From: Bacteroidia bacterium
GTDB lineage: Bacteria; Bacteroidota; Bacteroidia; Flavobacteriales; Flavobacteriaceae
Direction: 5' to 3'
Assembly (NCBI GenBank): GCA_030427735.1
Contig: JAUIBP010000003.1
Coordinates: 310,001 to 374,000 of the forward strand
Length of the DNA: 64,000 nt
Below are positions 28,528-39,604 of the stretch, piece after piece. The notes below the pieces were generated by a model that saw only the letters and a program-made list of their open reading frames with translations, had not been told where the DNA came from and did no database searches. The first letter of the stretch is position 1. Every line of letters starts with the position of its first letter. Position numbers and translations under genes: made by a program.

Positions 28528-28890
28528 TTATAACCCCTTAATTAATAAAGCGGCTGTTGCTGGATTTGTTGCTAAAGGCACATCGTGCACATCGCAAATA
28601 CGCATTAGCATAAAAATATCGGGTTCGTGCGGATGCTTTTCTAACGGATCTCTAAAAAACAACACCATATGGCACAAACCTTCTGCAACACGAGCAGCTA
28701 TTTGCGCATCTCCCCCTAAAGGACCAGATAAATACGGTGTAACTTCAAAACCTGCTTTTTCTACTTTTTGCCCTGTTGTTCCTGTAGAGATGAGTGAAAT
28801 TTGTTTCTGCTCTAATACTTCTCTATTTTCGTTTAAAAACTGAACCATTTCAGCTTTTTTTCCATCGTGTGCAATAATCGCTATTTCCAT
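28528..28890 (-). CDS. mgsA: Methylglyoxal synthase
   Basis: This 120-residue enzyme converts dihydroxyacetone phosphate to methylglyoxal and phosphate, a bypass of lower glycolysis. Signature residues are present: IAHDGKK, STGTTGQKV, SGPLGGDAQIAARVAEG with catalytic Asp61, and TNPATAALLIKG. It is shorter than the 152-residue E. coli protein but close to the minimal form of other phyla. The start overlaps the last base of the kinase-like gene upstream, in a glycolytic neighbourhood with gapA and pfkA. Confidence 0.93.
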   Translation of the reverse strand: MEIAIIAHDGKKAEMVQFLNENREVLEQKQISLISTGTTGQKVEKAGFEVTPYLSGPLGGDAQIAARVAEGLCHMVLFFRDPLEKHPHEPDIFMLMRICDVHDVPLATNPATAALLIKGL

Positions 28891-29753
28891 TAATCGATAT
28901 CCTTTGTATGAAACTTAGCTAAACCTTCTATCGGGCGTCTGGTAAAATTACCAACTCTAAAATTTAATTCTTCTGCAACTTCTTTAATTTCATCTTTCGC
29001 ATAAAATGCAATCGATCCTGCAAAATGTACCGGAACAGTTTTTAACTCTTCTTTATATTGCATAATCATATTCTCTGCAAATAAACGAATGCCTTTTTTA
29101 ATTAATTCCTTAATGTATTCCGAGTCTTTATTAAGAAACATAAACTCGGCAAAATTAGCTAAAAATGCATTCGGGTTTGGCTGCTTATAAATGTTGTATT
29201 TTATATAATCGGCTTCAAGATTATATTTGTCGGCCATAGCTACACGAATAGTTTCTGGCATTTTATTAAAATAATAATCTCTAATTAATTGCTTGCCATA
29301 ATAATTTCCGCTGGCATCGTCCATCAAGCTCCATCCTAAAGATTTTACACGCTGGTGTAATTTAGAGCCATCAAAATAACTGCAATTAGACCCTGTACCC
29401 AAAATACAAACCACAGCTGCTTCGTCTGGAGCACTTATTGTAGCGTATACCGCTGCCATAGTATCTTCATCAACTTCTACTTGAGCACCAGAAAAGAAAT
29501 CTTCTAAAATGCCTTTTAAAAGTTGTTTCGGATTTTCTGTACCGCAACCAGCACCATAAAAAAACACATGGGTTACCTGTGCTTTAATCTCGTTAAGCTC
29601 TTCGCTTTTCTTTATAATTTTTCTTAATTTTTTTTCTGAAAGAATGGCTGGATTAATACCACTTGTTCGTATTTTTTCGAACAACTGATTGCCGTTTTTA
29701 TCTACTGCTATCCAATCAGATTTTGTAGACCCGCTGTCAACTATTAAAATCAT
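28890..29753 (-). CDS. BadF/BadG-type ATPase, probable N-acetylglucosamine kinase
   Basis: This 287-residue member of the ASKHA superfamily has the phosphate-1 motif DSGSTKSDW at residues 6-14, GAGCGTENPKQ, phosphate-2 CILGTGSNC and WSLMDDASGNYYGKQLI, then the adenosine-type VHFAGSIAFYAKDEI. In Bacteroidota this form is usually called N-acetylglucosamine kinase. The sugar specificity is not proven by sequence. It overlaps mgsA by one base and lies behind the gapA terminator. Confidence 0.8.
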   Translation of the reverse strand: MILIVDSGSTKSDWIAVDKNGNQLFEKIRTSGINPAILSEKKLRKIIKKSEELNEIKAQVTHVFFYGAGCGTENPKQLLKGILEDFFSGAQVEVDEDTMAAVYATISAPDEAAVVCILGTGSNCSYFDGSKLHQRVKSLGWSLMDDASGNYYGKQLIRDYYFNKMPETIRVAMADKYNLEADYIKYNIYKQPNPNAFLANFAEFMFLNKDSEYIKELIKKGIRLFAENMIMQYKEELKTVPVHFAGSIAFYAKDEIKEVAEELNFRVGNFTRRPIEGLAKFHTKDID

Positions 29754-29771
29754 ATTATTTTATATAAAAAA

Positions 29772-29822
29772 ATTCCGTAAAATTATCTCCATCACAAATT
29801 GATGGCTATAAAATTACGGAAT
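29772..29822 (-). terminator. Two-stem terminator after gapA
   Basis: An outer 9-bp stem (29772-29780 with 29814-29822) contains an inner 6-bp hairpin (29789-29794 with 29800-29805). On the minus strand it runs into a U-rich tail 14 bases past the gapA stop. Confidence 0.7.
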
Positions 29823-29835
29823 ATTATAGTGAAAA

Positions 29836-30846
<1,011 letters not shown>

Positions 30847-30853
30847 TTAATGT

Positions 30854-31840
30854 TTAAGTGGTCATGATATCTGACACACGTAGTAATTCTAAGTTAATTT
30901 TTGATTGTCCTTTTATAGCTTGGTCTAAAGGTGTAAGAGCCATTTGGTCGTTCATTAAACCAACCATTAAACTTGTTTTACCTTCTAACAAACTTTCTAC
31001 TGCTTTCACGCCCATTCTACTCGCTAAAACACGATCGAAGCATGATGGAGATCCGCCACGTTGCATATGCCCTAAAACAGATACACGTACTTCGTATTCA
31101 GACATGTTTTCGTCTACATAGTCTTTTAGTTCGAATACATTTTTTCCTATTTTATCGCCTTCCGCAACTATAACAATACTAGACGATTTTCCTGATTTTT
31201 TACTGCGACGCAACGAGTCTAACAAACGATCTAAACCTAAATCTTCTTCTGGTATTAATACCTCTTCTGCTCCTGCTCCTACACCTACGTTTAGGGCAAT
31301 ATGGCCTACATCGCGCCCCATTACTTCTATAAAAAATAATCGGTCGTGCGAACTTGCTGTATCTCGAATTTTATCGACTGCTTCTACTACAGTATTTAGT
31401 GCGGTATCGTACCCTAAAGTATGGGTAGAGCCGTAAATATCGTTATCTATGGTTCCAGGAATACCCATTACAGGAAAATCGAACTCGTTATTAAATACCA
31501 TGGCACCTGTAAAACTACCATCTCCGCCAATAACCACTAAGGCATCTATACCTTCTTTTTGCAGTTGGGCATAGGCTTTTTTACGACCTTCAACAGTCAT
31601 AAACTCTTTAGATCTTGCCGATTTTAAAATAGTACCTCCTTTATTAATTATTCCTTTTACACTACGTGCATCCATCATTACAAAATCACCTTCAATCATC
31701 CCTTGATATCCGCGATAAATTCCGGCACATTCAATTTTGTGATAAGCACATGTTCTTACCACCGAACGGATGGCAGCGTTCATTCCTGGAGCATCTCCTC
31801 CAGAGGTTAACACACCAATTTTTTTGATTGTTTTCGACAT
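30854..31840 (-). CDS. pfkA: ATP-dependent 6-phosphofructokinase
   Basis: From the chosen ATG it is 328 residues, the common length of the family. It phosphorylates fructose 6-phosphate. Signatures are GVLTSGGDAPGMNAAIR, IGGDGSFTGA (Gly-Gly-Asp-Gly marks the ATP-dependent type), GIPGTIDND with catalytic Asp, FIEVMGRDVGHIA and LGHMQRGGSPSCFDR. An alternative ATG four codons upstream (31852) would add MKKN. It heads an operon with gapA. Confidence 0.96.
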   Translation of the reverse strand: MSKTIKKIGVLTSGGDAPGMNAAIRSVVRTCAYHKIECAGIYRGYQGMIEGDFVMMDARSVKGIINKGGTILKSARSKEFMTVEGRKKAYAQLQKEGIDALVVIGGDGSFTGAMVFNNEFDFPVMGIPGTIDNDIYGSTHTLGYDTALNTVVEAVDKIRDTASSHDRLFFIEVMGRDVGHIALNVGVGAGAEEVLIPEEDLGLDRLLDSLRRSKKSGKSSSIVIVAEGDKIGKNVFELKDYVDENMSEYEVRVSVLGHMQRGGSPSCFDRVLASRMGVKAVESLLEGKTSLMVGLMNDQMALTPLDQAIKGQSKINLELLRVSDIMTT

Positions 31841-31991
31841 GTTTTTTTTCATTTACAGTAAAACTACTAAAGAAAAACTACATATGAAACTGCTTTTAGT
31901 ACATTTTAACTTAGCGGTTAAAACTATAACGTTTGAATTAAAAAAAAGTTAAAAACTTTTCCATATTTCAATATAATTGCTGTTTTTCAAT

Positions 31992-34900
31992 TTAATTTTC
32001 TGCTGAATTTTCGTCTTTCATAATGATAAATTCTGGTAAAGACGAGCTAGGATTTTGTTCCTCTTGCGGAACTTCTGAAGGATCTTGATTTTGAGCTTTT
32101 CCTGAAAATATTTTTTGAAGCAATTCTTTAAACGTATCGAAATCTACATTATACGAAATACCTACACCTTGGGTATACCCTATTTCTTCACCGAAATCTC
32201 TAATACTATTTTCACGGTTAAATACATTAGCTGTTAAAGTACCTTCGTCATTTAAAAGGAAATTAACTTCTATATCGCCTGCAATTACTGTTTGGCTAAC
32301 GCCACCAACAGGTACATCGACATTTCCATTAATCATTACCCGATCGCTAATTTGTGTTTGCAGGGTTACTCCAAATCTGTCGTCGGTTTGGTAGTCTGGA
32401 TTATTTTCGCCCAATTCGTAATTTAATCCAATATTCAATTTATTATCGCCTTTAGAAAACAGATCGTTAACTATACCATTTAAGCGCTCTGTTAGCGTAC
32501 CGTAAGGATTAACTCCAGAAATACCACTGGCGAAAGATCCTGTGGTTAGGAGGTATAAGGCCTGATTATCGCGGTCTTCTTTAGACTCTAACCTATAGGT
32601 TAACTCCGATTTTACGGTAGAATTTACATTAGGAAACTCGAAACCAAAATTTACTTCGGGTTTTTCCAATTGGTCGGTTAACTCTATTTCTACATTTACA
32701 GGAATACTTTTATTTATAGGATTATCTAGTAACGGCGACGGATTGGCCTGCGTTTTATAAATCGCTTTAATGTTTATTCGCGCACCAAGCGGATTCCCAT
32801 CCCAAGCCAAGGTCCCTCCTGGTTCTACTATAAACTCTTTTTGCACTAAACCACCATACATAAAATTATACACCCCATTAAATACCGAAAAGTCGCCATA
32901 AATATTAAATTTTCCGTTGGTGTTTATTTCTATTAAAAGCCCTCCAATACCGCGTCCTTTTATAGTACTTCCCGAATTCCTGTCCATTACAATTTCGATT
33001 TCAGCATTTTTATCGACATCCAAATCGAAGTCTAACTCTAATCCTTTTAAATCTTTAACTAAAAACGACTTTCCTTCAAGTTTTGCTTGTTTTTCTTCTT
33101 CACTTAAAAAATGAATAAACGTATTGTCGCCAAAAGATTCGGAATCGCTCATAGGAATTTTAAATACCGTTCCTTCTTTAGTTGCGCCATCAACAGAAAT
33201 AACCAGCTCGTCGGTAGGCCCATAAATAGTTGCTGTACCACCAATAAATCCTGTTCCGTAATACAGGGCGTCTTCCGAATCATCGGTATTTAAAACCAAT
33301 AATCTGTCGGTGCTTAAATCGATACCGAGCTCCCAATCATCGAAATTATCATGTTTTATAAACCCAGCCAATACGCCTTTGGTTTGATAAGCTTGATCTG
33401 TAAGTTTTATCTTATCGAAAATGAATTCTTGATTTCTTAAAACCACCCGCGAACCGTCTTCGAAATCATAATTCGTATTTAATAATGGAATTAGCAAACC
33501 CGCCTCCCGAAGTTTTAAATCGCCTTCAATTGCTGGGTGATTAAGATTACCTATTAATTTAGCTTCGCCAGAAACATAACCCCGAATATCGCTAATAACA
33601 TCTTTACCTAAAGGACTAAATGGTCTTAAATTAAAAGCATCAAACCTTAAATCGACATCGATATACGATTGATTGTTTAAGGCATCTATATAACCGATTG
33701 CTGTAAAGGTTCTATCTGCATCATTTTTAATTTTAGCATCCACATAATACCTCGTTAAATTTTCGTTGGCAGAAATATTTCCTTCAAAAGACCCTAAAAC
33801 AAAATCGTTAACCTCTAAACTATCTATTATTACATTAGAACTTGGTAAATAATGCCCTTTTTGTTGTAAAATATCGATGTCGCCATTTAAAACACCTTTA
33901 AGTTTTAAACTATCTAAATCGGGCAGAACATGTTCTAAGTTTACGTCTTTAAAAGTAAGCTCTATATCTTTTTCGGTAGAATCGATTAAAAAACCATTTA
34001 AATAAATTTCTTCGTTACCATAAACCATGTCGAGTTTATGGACATTAATATCCTTAAAATCGTTAGAAAAAATAACCTTATTTAGAGTATCCTTGTTTTT
34101 GTTAACCGTCCATACATTATTTTTAAACGTTACATCGGAACTTGTAAATCCTAAAACGTTTTTATTATCGGTATTTATGGTATGATAGAAATTGATGTTA
34201 TACGCATCTTTATTTTCTTTACCTCCTTTAAACTCTGTACGCATATAAAGCGTATCGTTTAGGGTTACATTTACTAAACTGAATTTAGAAATATCGTACA
34301 GTTTTGTATTTATGCTATCTACTTCCAGATAGGTATTAAAAAGCGGATTTTTATTATCGACATCCAATTGTATGTTACTAGCAAAGTAATCGTACAATTT
34401 TATTTCGGGCGACCTAAAAGTAAGGTTTAATTTATTGTCGTCGCTCTGCACATGCCCTTTTATATACGTATTTTTACCCAACTCGATATTAGGATAAAAC
34501 ACTTCTACTATTTTGTTATAGATTTTAAAATTGAAATCGAAAAACTGATTTTCTTTTAAGGGAATCTGCTCGAAATTACTATATATGCTACCTACCGCAT
34601 TTTTAAGTAATTTACCAATATCTCTAAATTTAAAATATCCAACCATTTCACCTTCAATAATATCTGGCGAATTAACCTTTACATGCCTAATAGTATCTTT
34701 AAAAGTAGATGTTATGGTAAAATCATCAAAAAAATAGTTATCGTTTTCGTTATAATAATTTGAATCTGTAAACGAAATAATACCTTCTACATCGTTTATA
34801 GAGGTACCTCCTGCCACGATTTCTACATTACCTTTAAACATAGAAATGGTGTCTTTGGTAACAAAATTTAAAGCCCTAAAGTTAGCGTACTTAATATCGG

Positions 34901-36467
34901 CTATAAAATCTACAGTTTTTATTCGTCTTGAAAAATCAGCTAAACCATCAAAATTAAGTTTAAAATTCTCGTCGTTACTAACCAGTTTCCCGTTGTATTT
35001 GCTGCTTTTAAAATTACCAGAAACTTCAATGTCTTTATAGGAATAGTTATTAAAATCTAAATAATAAACCTGTCCGTTTACTTTAGTATCTATGTTTTTA
35101 TCTGTAAATCCGCTACCGTCAACATCTAAATCTAAAGACGTTTTAAAAAACTTCGGATTATCTAAATAAGCCCCTAAATCAAAATCGGTAACCACAATAT
35201 TACCTTTATAAGACGCCTTATCAATTTGATTGATATTGGTAAGCTGCAAATCGGATTCTATTACTCCTAAATCGGTATTAATATTTAGTTTGGCATTTAT
35301 TTTAGAGGTAGTTATTTCGCTTTGCCCCGTAATATTAAAATGCCCCAACCTGTCGAAAGACGACGGAATGGTTTTACCCAATAAATTGGGCAGTAACTTT
35401 ACGAGATCGAAATATGTAGACGACAGCCTGTTGAACTGACCTTTCATATAAAAACCAGAAGCATCTTTACTAAACAGGTTTTTAAAATTAATATCGCCAA
35501 CAATTCTAGAATTGGTATTGGTTTTTAAGTTTAAATCGTTTAATTGTAAATCGTTTAAAGTACCTGTTAACAACACATTAAAAATGGCTCTTTGGTTGAC
35601 TCCAAACTCATTATAAAAATAATTGAGATCGCTTAAAGCCAAATCGGCCGAAGTAATGTTGGCGTTTACCTGAACTTTATCTGTAAAATACTGAAGGTCT
35701 TCTCTATTAAACTCAAATTTAACATCGCCCTGCAAATTAGAATCTGCTGTTTTTAAATCTAAATCAGCAAATGTGATGTCGTTTAAAGTATAAGCGAAGT
35801 TGGTACTCATATTATCTACATGCAAGCCTCTGCTATCTGTAAATTCTAAGGTGTTAATTCGCGCAGAAACTTTTGGACCATGAATTAAAAAATTTGAAGC
35901 ATTTATAGTAATATCATTAAAAATCAACACCTCGGGGTGTTCCAGATTTTCGTTTGTAAAGGTAAACTTGCCTTTATAAATAGAAACGTCGCTAGACGAC
36001 AATAAAAAATTACTCGGAGTATCGTCGTTATTATCGTCATCAAAACGAGACACAAACACATCTAAATTACTCTCTGTTTCTCCTTTATATGTTTTAATAT
36101 TAAAATTAACATTACTTAAAGCAATGTCCGAAAACACTAACCTGCCGTTATATAAATTCCTAAAATTCACAATATGAGTTTCCAGCATCTTAGCACTAAT
36201 TAGGGTATCTTGCTTATAATCCTCTATATAAACATTTTTAATTTGTACATCGCCATTAAAATGAAGACCTACAGCACCAATATTGATACGTGTATGAAAA
36301 GATTCATTTAGTCTGGAAGTCGCATATTTACCCAATCTGGTCTGCACACCAGGTATGGCCAAAACCAACACCAAAATGATAAATAGCAGCAAGACAATGG
36401 CTACTAATTTAGATAGTATTTTTAAAAATTTTTTGATACGTTTTAAAGTTATAACTTTGAGCCAAAA
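31992..36467 (-). CDS. TamB-like translocation and assembly module protein (DUF490)
   Basis: This very large protein (about 1490 residues) has a single N-terminal membrane anchor, a long repetitive beta-rich body typical of AsmA/TamB bridge proteins, and a C-terminal DUF490 domain with GTGFIGGTATIYGP, VFNGVYNFMYGG and GVGISYNVDFDTF. Such proteins span the periplasm and help move lipids or fold outer-membrane proteins. No ATG exists near the 5' end. The TTG at 36465-36467 gives a basic N-terminus (KTYQKIFKKILSK) before the anchor. The TTG at 36390-36392 would cut the anchor short, so the longer form is preferred, with doubt. Confidence 0.88.
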   Translation of the reverse strand, partial: FWLKVITLKRIKKFLKILSKLVAIVLLLFIILVLVLAIPGVQTRLGKYATSRLNESFHTRINIGAVGLHFNGDVQIKNVYIEDYKQDTLISAKMLETHIVNFRNLYNGRLVFSDIALSNVNFNIKTYKGETESNLDVFVSRFDDDNNDDTPSNFLLSSSDVSIYKGKFTFTNENLEHPEVLIFNDITINASNFLIHGPKVSARINTLEFTDSRGLHVDNMSTNFAYTLNDITFADLDLKTADSNLQGDVKFEFNREDLQYFTDKVQVNANITSADLALSDLNYFYNEFGVNQRAIFNVLLTGTLNDLQLNDLNLKTNTNSRIVGDINFKNLFSKDASGFYMKGQFNRLSSTYFDLVKLLPNLLGKTIPSSFDRLGHFNITGQSEITTSKINAKLNINTDLGVIESDLQLTNINQIDKASYKGNIVVTDFDLGAYLDNPKFFKTSLDLDVDGSGFTDKNIDTKVNGQVYYLDFNNYSYKDIEVSGNFKSSKYNGKLVSNDENFKLNFDGLADFSRRIKTVDFIADIKYANFRALNFVTKDTISMFKGNVEIVAGGTSINDVEGIISFTDSNYYNENDNYFFDDFTITSTFKDTIRHVKVNSPDIIEGEMVGYFKFRDIGKLLKNAVGSIYSNFEQIPLKENQFFDFNFKIYNKIVEVFYPNIELGKNTYIKGHVQSDDNKLNLTFRSPEIKLYDYFASNIQLDVDNKNPLFNTYLEVDSINTKLYDISKFSLVNVTLNDTLYMRTEFKGGKENKDAYNINFYHTINTDNKNVLGFTSSDVTFKNNVWTVNKNKDTLNKVIFSNDFKDINVHKLDMVYGNEEIYLNGFLIDSTEKDIELTFKDVNLEHVLPDLDSLKLKGVLNGDIDILQQKGHYLPSSNVIIDSLEVNDFVLGSFEGNISANENLTRYYVDAKIKNDADRTFTAIGYIDALNNQSYIDVDLRFDAFNLRPFSPLGKDVISDIRGYVSGEAKLIGNLNHPAIEGDLKLREAGLLIPLLNTNYDFEDGSRVVLRNQEFIFDKIKLTDQAYQTKGVLAGFIKHDNFDDWELGIDLSTDRLLVLNTDDSEDALYYGTGFIGGTATIYGPTDELVISVDGATKEGTVFKIPMSDSESFGDNTFIHFLSEEEKQAKLEGKSFLVKDLKGLELDFDLDVDKNAEIEIVMDRNSGSTIKGRGIGGLLIEINTNGKFNIYGDFSVFNGVYNFMYGGLVQKEFIVEPGGTLAWDGNPLGARINIKAIYKTQANPSPLLDNPINKSIPVNVEIELTDQLEKPEVNFGFEFPNVNSTVKSELTYRLESKEDRDNQALYLLTTGSFASGISGVNPYGTLTERLNGIVNDLFSKGDNKLNIGLNYELGENNPDYQTDDRFGVTLQTQISDRVMINGNVDVPVGGVSQTVIAGDIEVNFLLNDEGTLTANVFNRENSIRDFGEEIGYTQGVGISYNVDFDTFKELLQKIFSGKAQNQDPSEVPQEEQNPSSSLPEFIIMKDENSAEN
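36434..36461 (+). promoter_or_regulatory. Probable tsaD promoter
   Basis: TTTG at 36434-36437 and TAACTTTG at 36454-36461 are separated by 16 bases (slightly short). The start near 36468 precedes the ATG at 36497. An opposing TATTTTTG on the minus strand at 36465-36472 may serve tamB. Confidence 0.45.
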
Positions 36468-36496
36468 ATAACAATAATTGCTTCTAATATAATCGA

Positions 36497-37519
36497 ATGC
36501 TTTCAGAAAATATCTACATCCTGGGAATTGAGTCTTCTTGCGACGATACAGCAGCGTCTGTAATACATAACGGCAAAATATTAAGCAATGTTGTGGCTAA
36601 CCAAAGTATTCACGAAGCATATGGTGGTGTAGTGCCTGAATTAGCCTCTAGAGCACATCAACAAAACATCGTACCCGTTGTACACCAAGCCTTAGCGAAA
36701 GCCAATATTACTAAAGACCAATTGCACGCTATTGCCTTTACCCGAGGCCCAGGACTTATGGGGTCGCTATTGGTAGGAACCTCTTTTGCCAAGTCGTTAG
36801 CGTTGGGATTAAACATTCCGTTAATAGATGTTAACCACATGCAAGCACATATTTTGGCTCACTTTATAGATGAGGAAGGCTTTAAAAAACCACCTTTCCC
36901 GTTTTTAGCGATGACTATTTCTGGCGGACACACTCAAATTGTTAAAGTGAATAGCTACTTTAACATGGAAGTTATTGGAGAAACCATAGACGATGCTGTA
37001 GGTGAAGCTTACGATAAAAGTGGTAAAATTTTAGGTTTGGGCTACCCTGCCGGACCAGAAATCGATAAACGCGCACAATTAGGTAACCCCAAAGCTTTCT
37101 CATTTACAAAACCTAAAGTAGATGGATTGAACTTTAGTTTTTCTGGACTTAAAACAGCCATTTTATATTTTATTCAAAAAGAAACTAAGGCCAATCCTAA
37201 TTTTATTTCAGAGCGACTTAACGATATCTGTGCGTCTATTCAATACACCATTATTGGTATTTTAATTGATAAATTAAAAAAAGCATCTAAACAAACAGGT
37301 ATTAAGCATATTGCTATTGGCGGCGGAGTTTCAGCAAATTCAGGCATACGAAAAGCATTAAAAGATGGAGAGCATAAATTTGGCTGGACCACCTATGTTC
37401 CTAAATTTGAATTCACTACAGATAACGCTGCCATGATAGCCATAGTAGGCTATTTAAAATATTTAGAGCAAGATTTTTCAGACTCAAATATTTCGGCTTC
37501 CGCACGATTAAAATTGTAA
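36497..37519 (+). CDS. tsaD: tRNA N6-adenosine threonylcarbamoyltransferase
   Basis: This 340-residue Kae1/TsaD protein completes the t6A37 modification of ANN-decoding tRNAs together with TsaB and TsaE. It opens with ILGIESSCDDT. The iron-binding pair is H114 and H118 in NHMQAH, followed by TISGGHTQIV, DDAVGEAYDK and IGGGVSANSGIRKAL. Length is typical. It is divergent from tamB and shares a 29 to 100 base intergenic region with it. Confidence 0.96.
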   Translation: MLSENIYILGIESSCDDTAASVIHNGKILSNVVANQSIHEAYGGVVPELASRAHQQNIVPVVHQALAKANITKDQLHAIAFTRGPGLMGSLLVGTSFAKSLALGLNIPLIDVNHMQAHILAHFIDEEGFKKPPFPFLAMTISGGHTQIVKVNSYFNMEVIGETIDDAVGEAYDKSGKILGLGYPAGPEIDKRAQLGNPKAFSFTKPKVDGLNFSFSGLKTAILYFIQKETKANPNFISERLNDICASIQYTIIGILIDKLKKASKQTGIKHIAIGGGVSANSGIRKALKDGEHKFGWTTYVPKFEFTTDNAAMIAIVGYLKYLEQDFSDSNISASARLKL

Positions 37520-37604
37520 TAAATACTATTAAAAATAGACTAAATATAGTATTATTGTAGTCCAAATTAATTACAATTTTAACCCCAAAATCCCTAACCT
37601 ACTC

Positions 37605-38246
37605 ATGTTAAAACACATCCTTTTCATAGGAGCTGTTTCGGCCTCTATGTTATGTCTAGCCCAAAAGAAAAATCAATCAACTTTAGACAGTATTACCACA
37701 ACAGCACAAGCCGAACGTTTTATAAAAAGCAACAAAGCCTATAGAGGTAAAATCTACACCTTTAATCAAGAAAAACACGACACGAACATGACTAAAGATT
37801 TATTTAAATTATCTTTAGGCGGAAGCAAAGTGTACGAAAATGGTTTTGAAAAAACCACCTATAAAGTCATTCAAAAAGACAACGTTATGTATTACCGTGT
37901 AAGCTATATTTTTATTGACAGCGAAGGACTTACCGATTACGAACTAAAACGTTACAGACAAACCATTTTTTCTAAATTCGACCAAGGCGTTCCTTTTCGT
38001 GATTTAGCCAAACAATTTTCTATGGATAAAAATGCATCAAGAGGTGGCGACACGGGTTGGTTTACAAGCGGCGATATGCCTAAAGAATTTGAAGAAGAAG
38101 TTATAGGAAACGACAAAAACCACTACCCTAACAAACTTTTTACCGTAAATATTTCGTCTAAAAAATGGCATTATGTAATTTTAAGGACTGAAGCACCAAA
38201 ACCTATTGAAGAAATTAAAGTGCTTAAAGTAACCGAAGCCATTTAA
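37605..38246 (+). CDS. Parvulin-type peptidylprolyl isomerase, exported
   Basis: This 213-residue protein has a signal peptide (HILFIGAVSASMLCLAQ). The rotamase domain occupies the second half: LKRYRQTIFSKFDQGVPFRDLAKQFSMDK, then RGGDTGWFTSGDMPKEFEEEV and the WHYVILR strand, matching SurA/PpiC-type parvulins. The likely place is the periplasm. It begins a tight run of five to six genes reaching 42413, with the next gene only 2 bases away. Confidence 0.85.
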   Translation: MLKHILFIGAVSASMLCLAQKKNQSTLDSITTTAQAERFIKSNKAYRGKIYTFNQEKHDTNMTKDLFKLSLGGSKVYENGFEKTTYKVIQKDNVMYYRVSYIFIDSEGLTDYELKRYRQTIFSKFDQGVPFRDLAKQFSMDKNASRGGDTGWFTSGDMPKEFEEEVIGNDKNHYPNKLFTVNISSKKWHYVILRTEAPKPIEEIKVLKVTEAI

Positions 38247-38248
38247 AC

Positions 38249-38962
38249 ATGCAATTATTTTACAATCCAGACATTACCGAAAATTCGCAAGAACTCGCGT
38301 TCTCGAAAGATGAAAGCCGACATATTATTAAGGTATTACGAAAAACCAATGGCGATATGTTGCAGGTAACCAATGGTAATGGCTGGTTGTTTAACGTAAA
38401 ACTTACTTTGGCGGATATACGAAATTGTTTAGCTGTTATTACAGAAAAAACATTTCAACACCCAAAACCATATCGCGTGCATTTAGCTGTCGCACCAACA
38501 AAAATGAACGATCGCTACGAATGGTTTTTAGAAAAAGCTACCGAAATAGGTATAGACACTATTACGCCTATTATTTGCGACCATAGCGAACGTAAAGTGG
38601 TAAAACTAGAGCGTTTTGAAAAAATTTTACAATCGGCCATGAAACAGTCGTTGCATTATTACATGCCTGTTTTAAATGCTCCAACCTCCTTTAAAGATTT
38701 TATAGCTGCGCCTTTTGAAGGTCAAAAATTTATTGCGCATTGCGAAGAAACTCAAAAAACATCGCTTAAACACAGCCTAAACCCTAATACGGATATTACC
38801 ATTTTAATAGGTCCAGAAGGCGATTTTAGCACTCAGGAAATCGCTCTTGCACTAAAAAACAATTTTAAACCCGTAGCATTGGGCAACACGCGATTACGTA
38901 CAGAAACTGCTGCTATAGTAGCCTGCCATACGGCAGCTTTAATTAACGAACCCGAAGCATGA
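38249..38962 (+). CDS. rsmE: 16S rRNA (uracil-1498-N3)-methyltransferase
   Basis: This 237-residue SPOUT methyltransferase has an N-terminal PUA-like domain (about 1-70, with HIIKVLRKTNGD) and the C-terminal knot with LIGPEGDFSTQE and ALGNTRLRTETAAI, the AdoMet-binding loops. It modifies U1498 in the decoding region of 16S rRNA. The stop overlaps the following ATG by 4 bases (ATGA), indicating coupling. Confidence 0.95.
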   Translation: MQLFYNPDITENSQELAFSKDESRHIIKVLRKTNGDMLQVTNGNGWLFNVKLTLADIRNCLAVITEKTFQHPKPYRVHLAVAPTKMNDRYEWFLEKATEIGIDTITPIICDHSERKVVKLERFEKILQSAMKQSLHYYMPVLNAPTSFKDFIAAPFEGQKFIAHCEETQKTSLKHSLNPNTDITILIGPEGDFSTQEIALALKNNFKPVALGNTRLRTETAAIVACHTAALINEPEA

Positions 38963-39600
38963 GAGTATTCTTCTTTATTATTTTAGGAATCTTACATACT
39001 ACATTGCAGGCACAAGACATCGCCGTTTTACATTATAAAGGTGGTGGCGATTGGTACAGCAACCCAACTGCGTTACCAAATTTAGTAGCTTTTTGTAACG
39101 CGAACATCAGCACAAGAATTTCGCCTAAAATAGAAGCTGTAGAGCCGTCCAGTCCAGATATTTTTAGATATCCCTTTATACACATGACTGGACATGGTAA
39201 TGTTTTTTTTGATGAAGACGACAAAATTAACCTTAAGAATTATCTTGTTTCTGGCGGCTTTCTTCACATAGACGACAATTATGGATTGCAACCTTATATT
39301 ACTAAAGCATTAAAAGACGTATTTCCCAACCAAGATTGGGTAGAATTACCTGCAAACCATGCTATTTTTCAGAAGCCCTATGCATTTCCAGAAGGCTTGC
39401 CAAAAATCCATGAACACGATGGTAAACGTCCGCAAGCTTTAGCATTATTCCATAAAGAACGCATGATAGTATTATTTACTTTTGAAAGTGATTTAGGCGA
39501 TGGCTGGGAAGACGAGGCCATTCATAACGATCCGCCAGAAGTTCGCAATAAAGCTTTAAAAATGGGCGCAAACATTATCTATTACGTATTCAATAATTAG
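38959..39600 (+). CDS. DUF4159 domain-containing protein, exported
   Basis: This is a 213-residue protein with a signal peptide ending near TLQAQ. The domain has YKGGGDWYSNPTALPNL, FIHMTGHGNVFFDEDD, GGFLHIDDNYG and the C-terminal TFESDLGDGWEDEAIH. DUF4159 proteins are widespread in Bacteroidota, often near MoxR/DUF58 gene sets, but function is unknown; here the neighbours are RNA-modifying genes. The fold may be glutamine-amidotransferase-like, judging from the GGFL..DD layout, which is only inference. Confidence 0.88.
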   Translation: MRVFFFIILGILHTTLQAQDIAVLHYKGGGDWYSNPTALPNLVAFCNANISTRISPKIEAVEPSSPDIFRYPFIHMTGHGNVFFDEDDKINLKNYLVSGGFLHIDDNYGLQPYITKALKDVFPNQDWVELPANHAIFQKPYAFPEGLPKIHEHDGKRPQALALFHKERMIVLFTFESDLGDGWEDEAIHNDPPEVRNKALKMGANIIYYVFNN

Positions 39601-39604
39601 CGTT

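Noticed and set aside
37522-37553. 8-bp inverted repeat between tsaD and the parvulin gene
   Set aside because: The stem is all A/T apart from one pair, the loop is 16 bases and no T-run follows, so neither a terminator nor an operator is supported.
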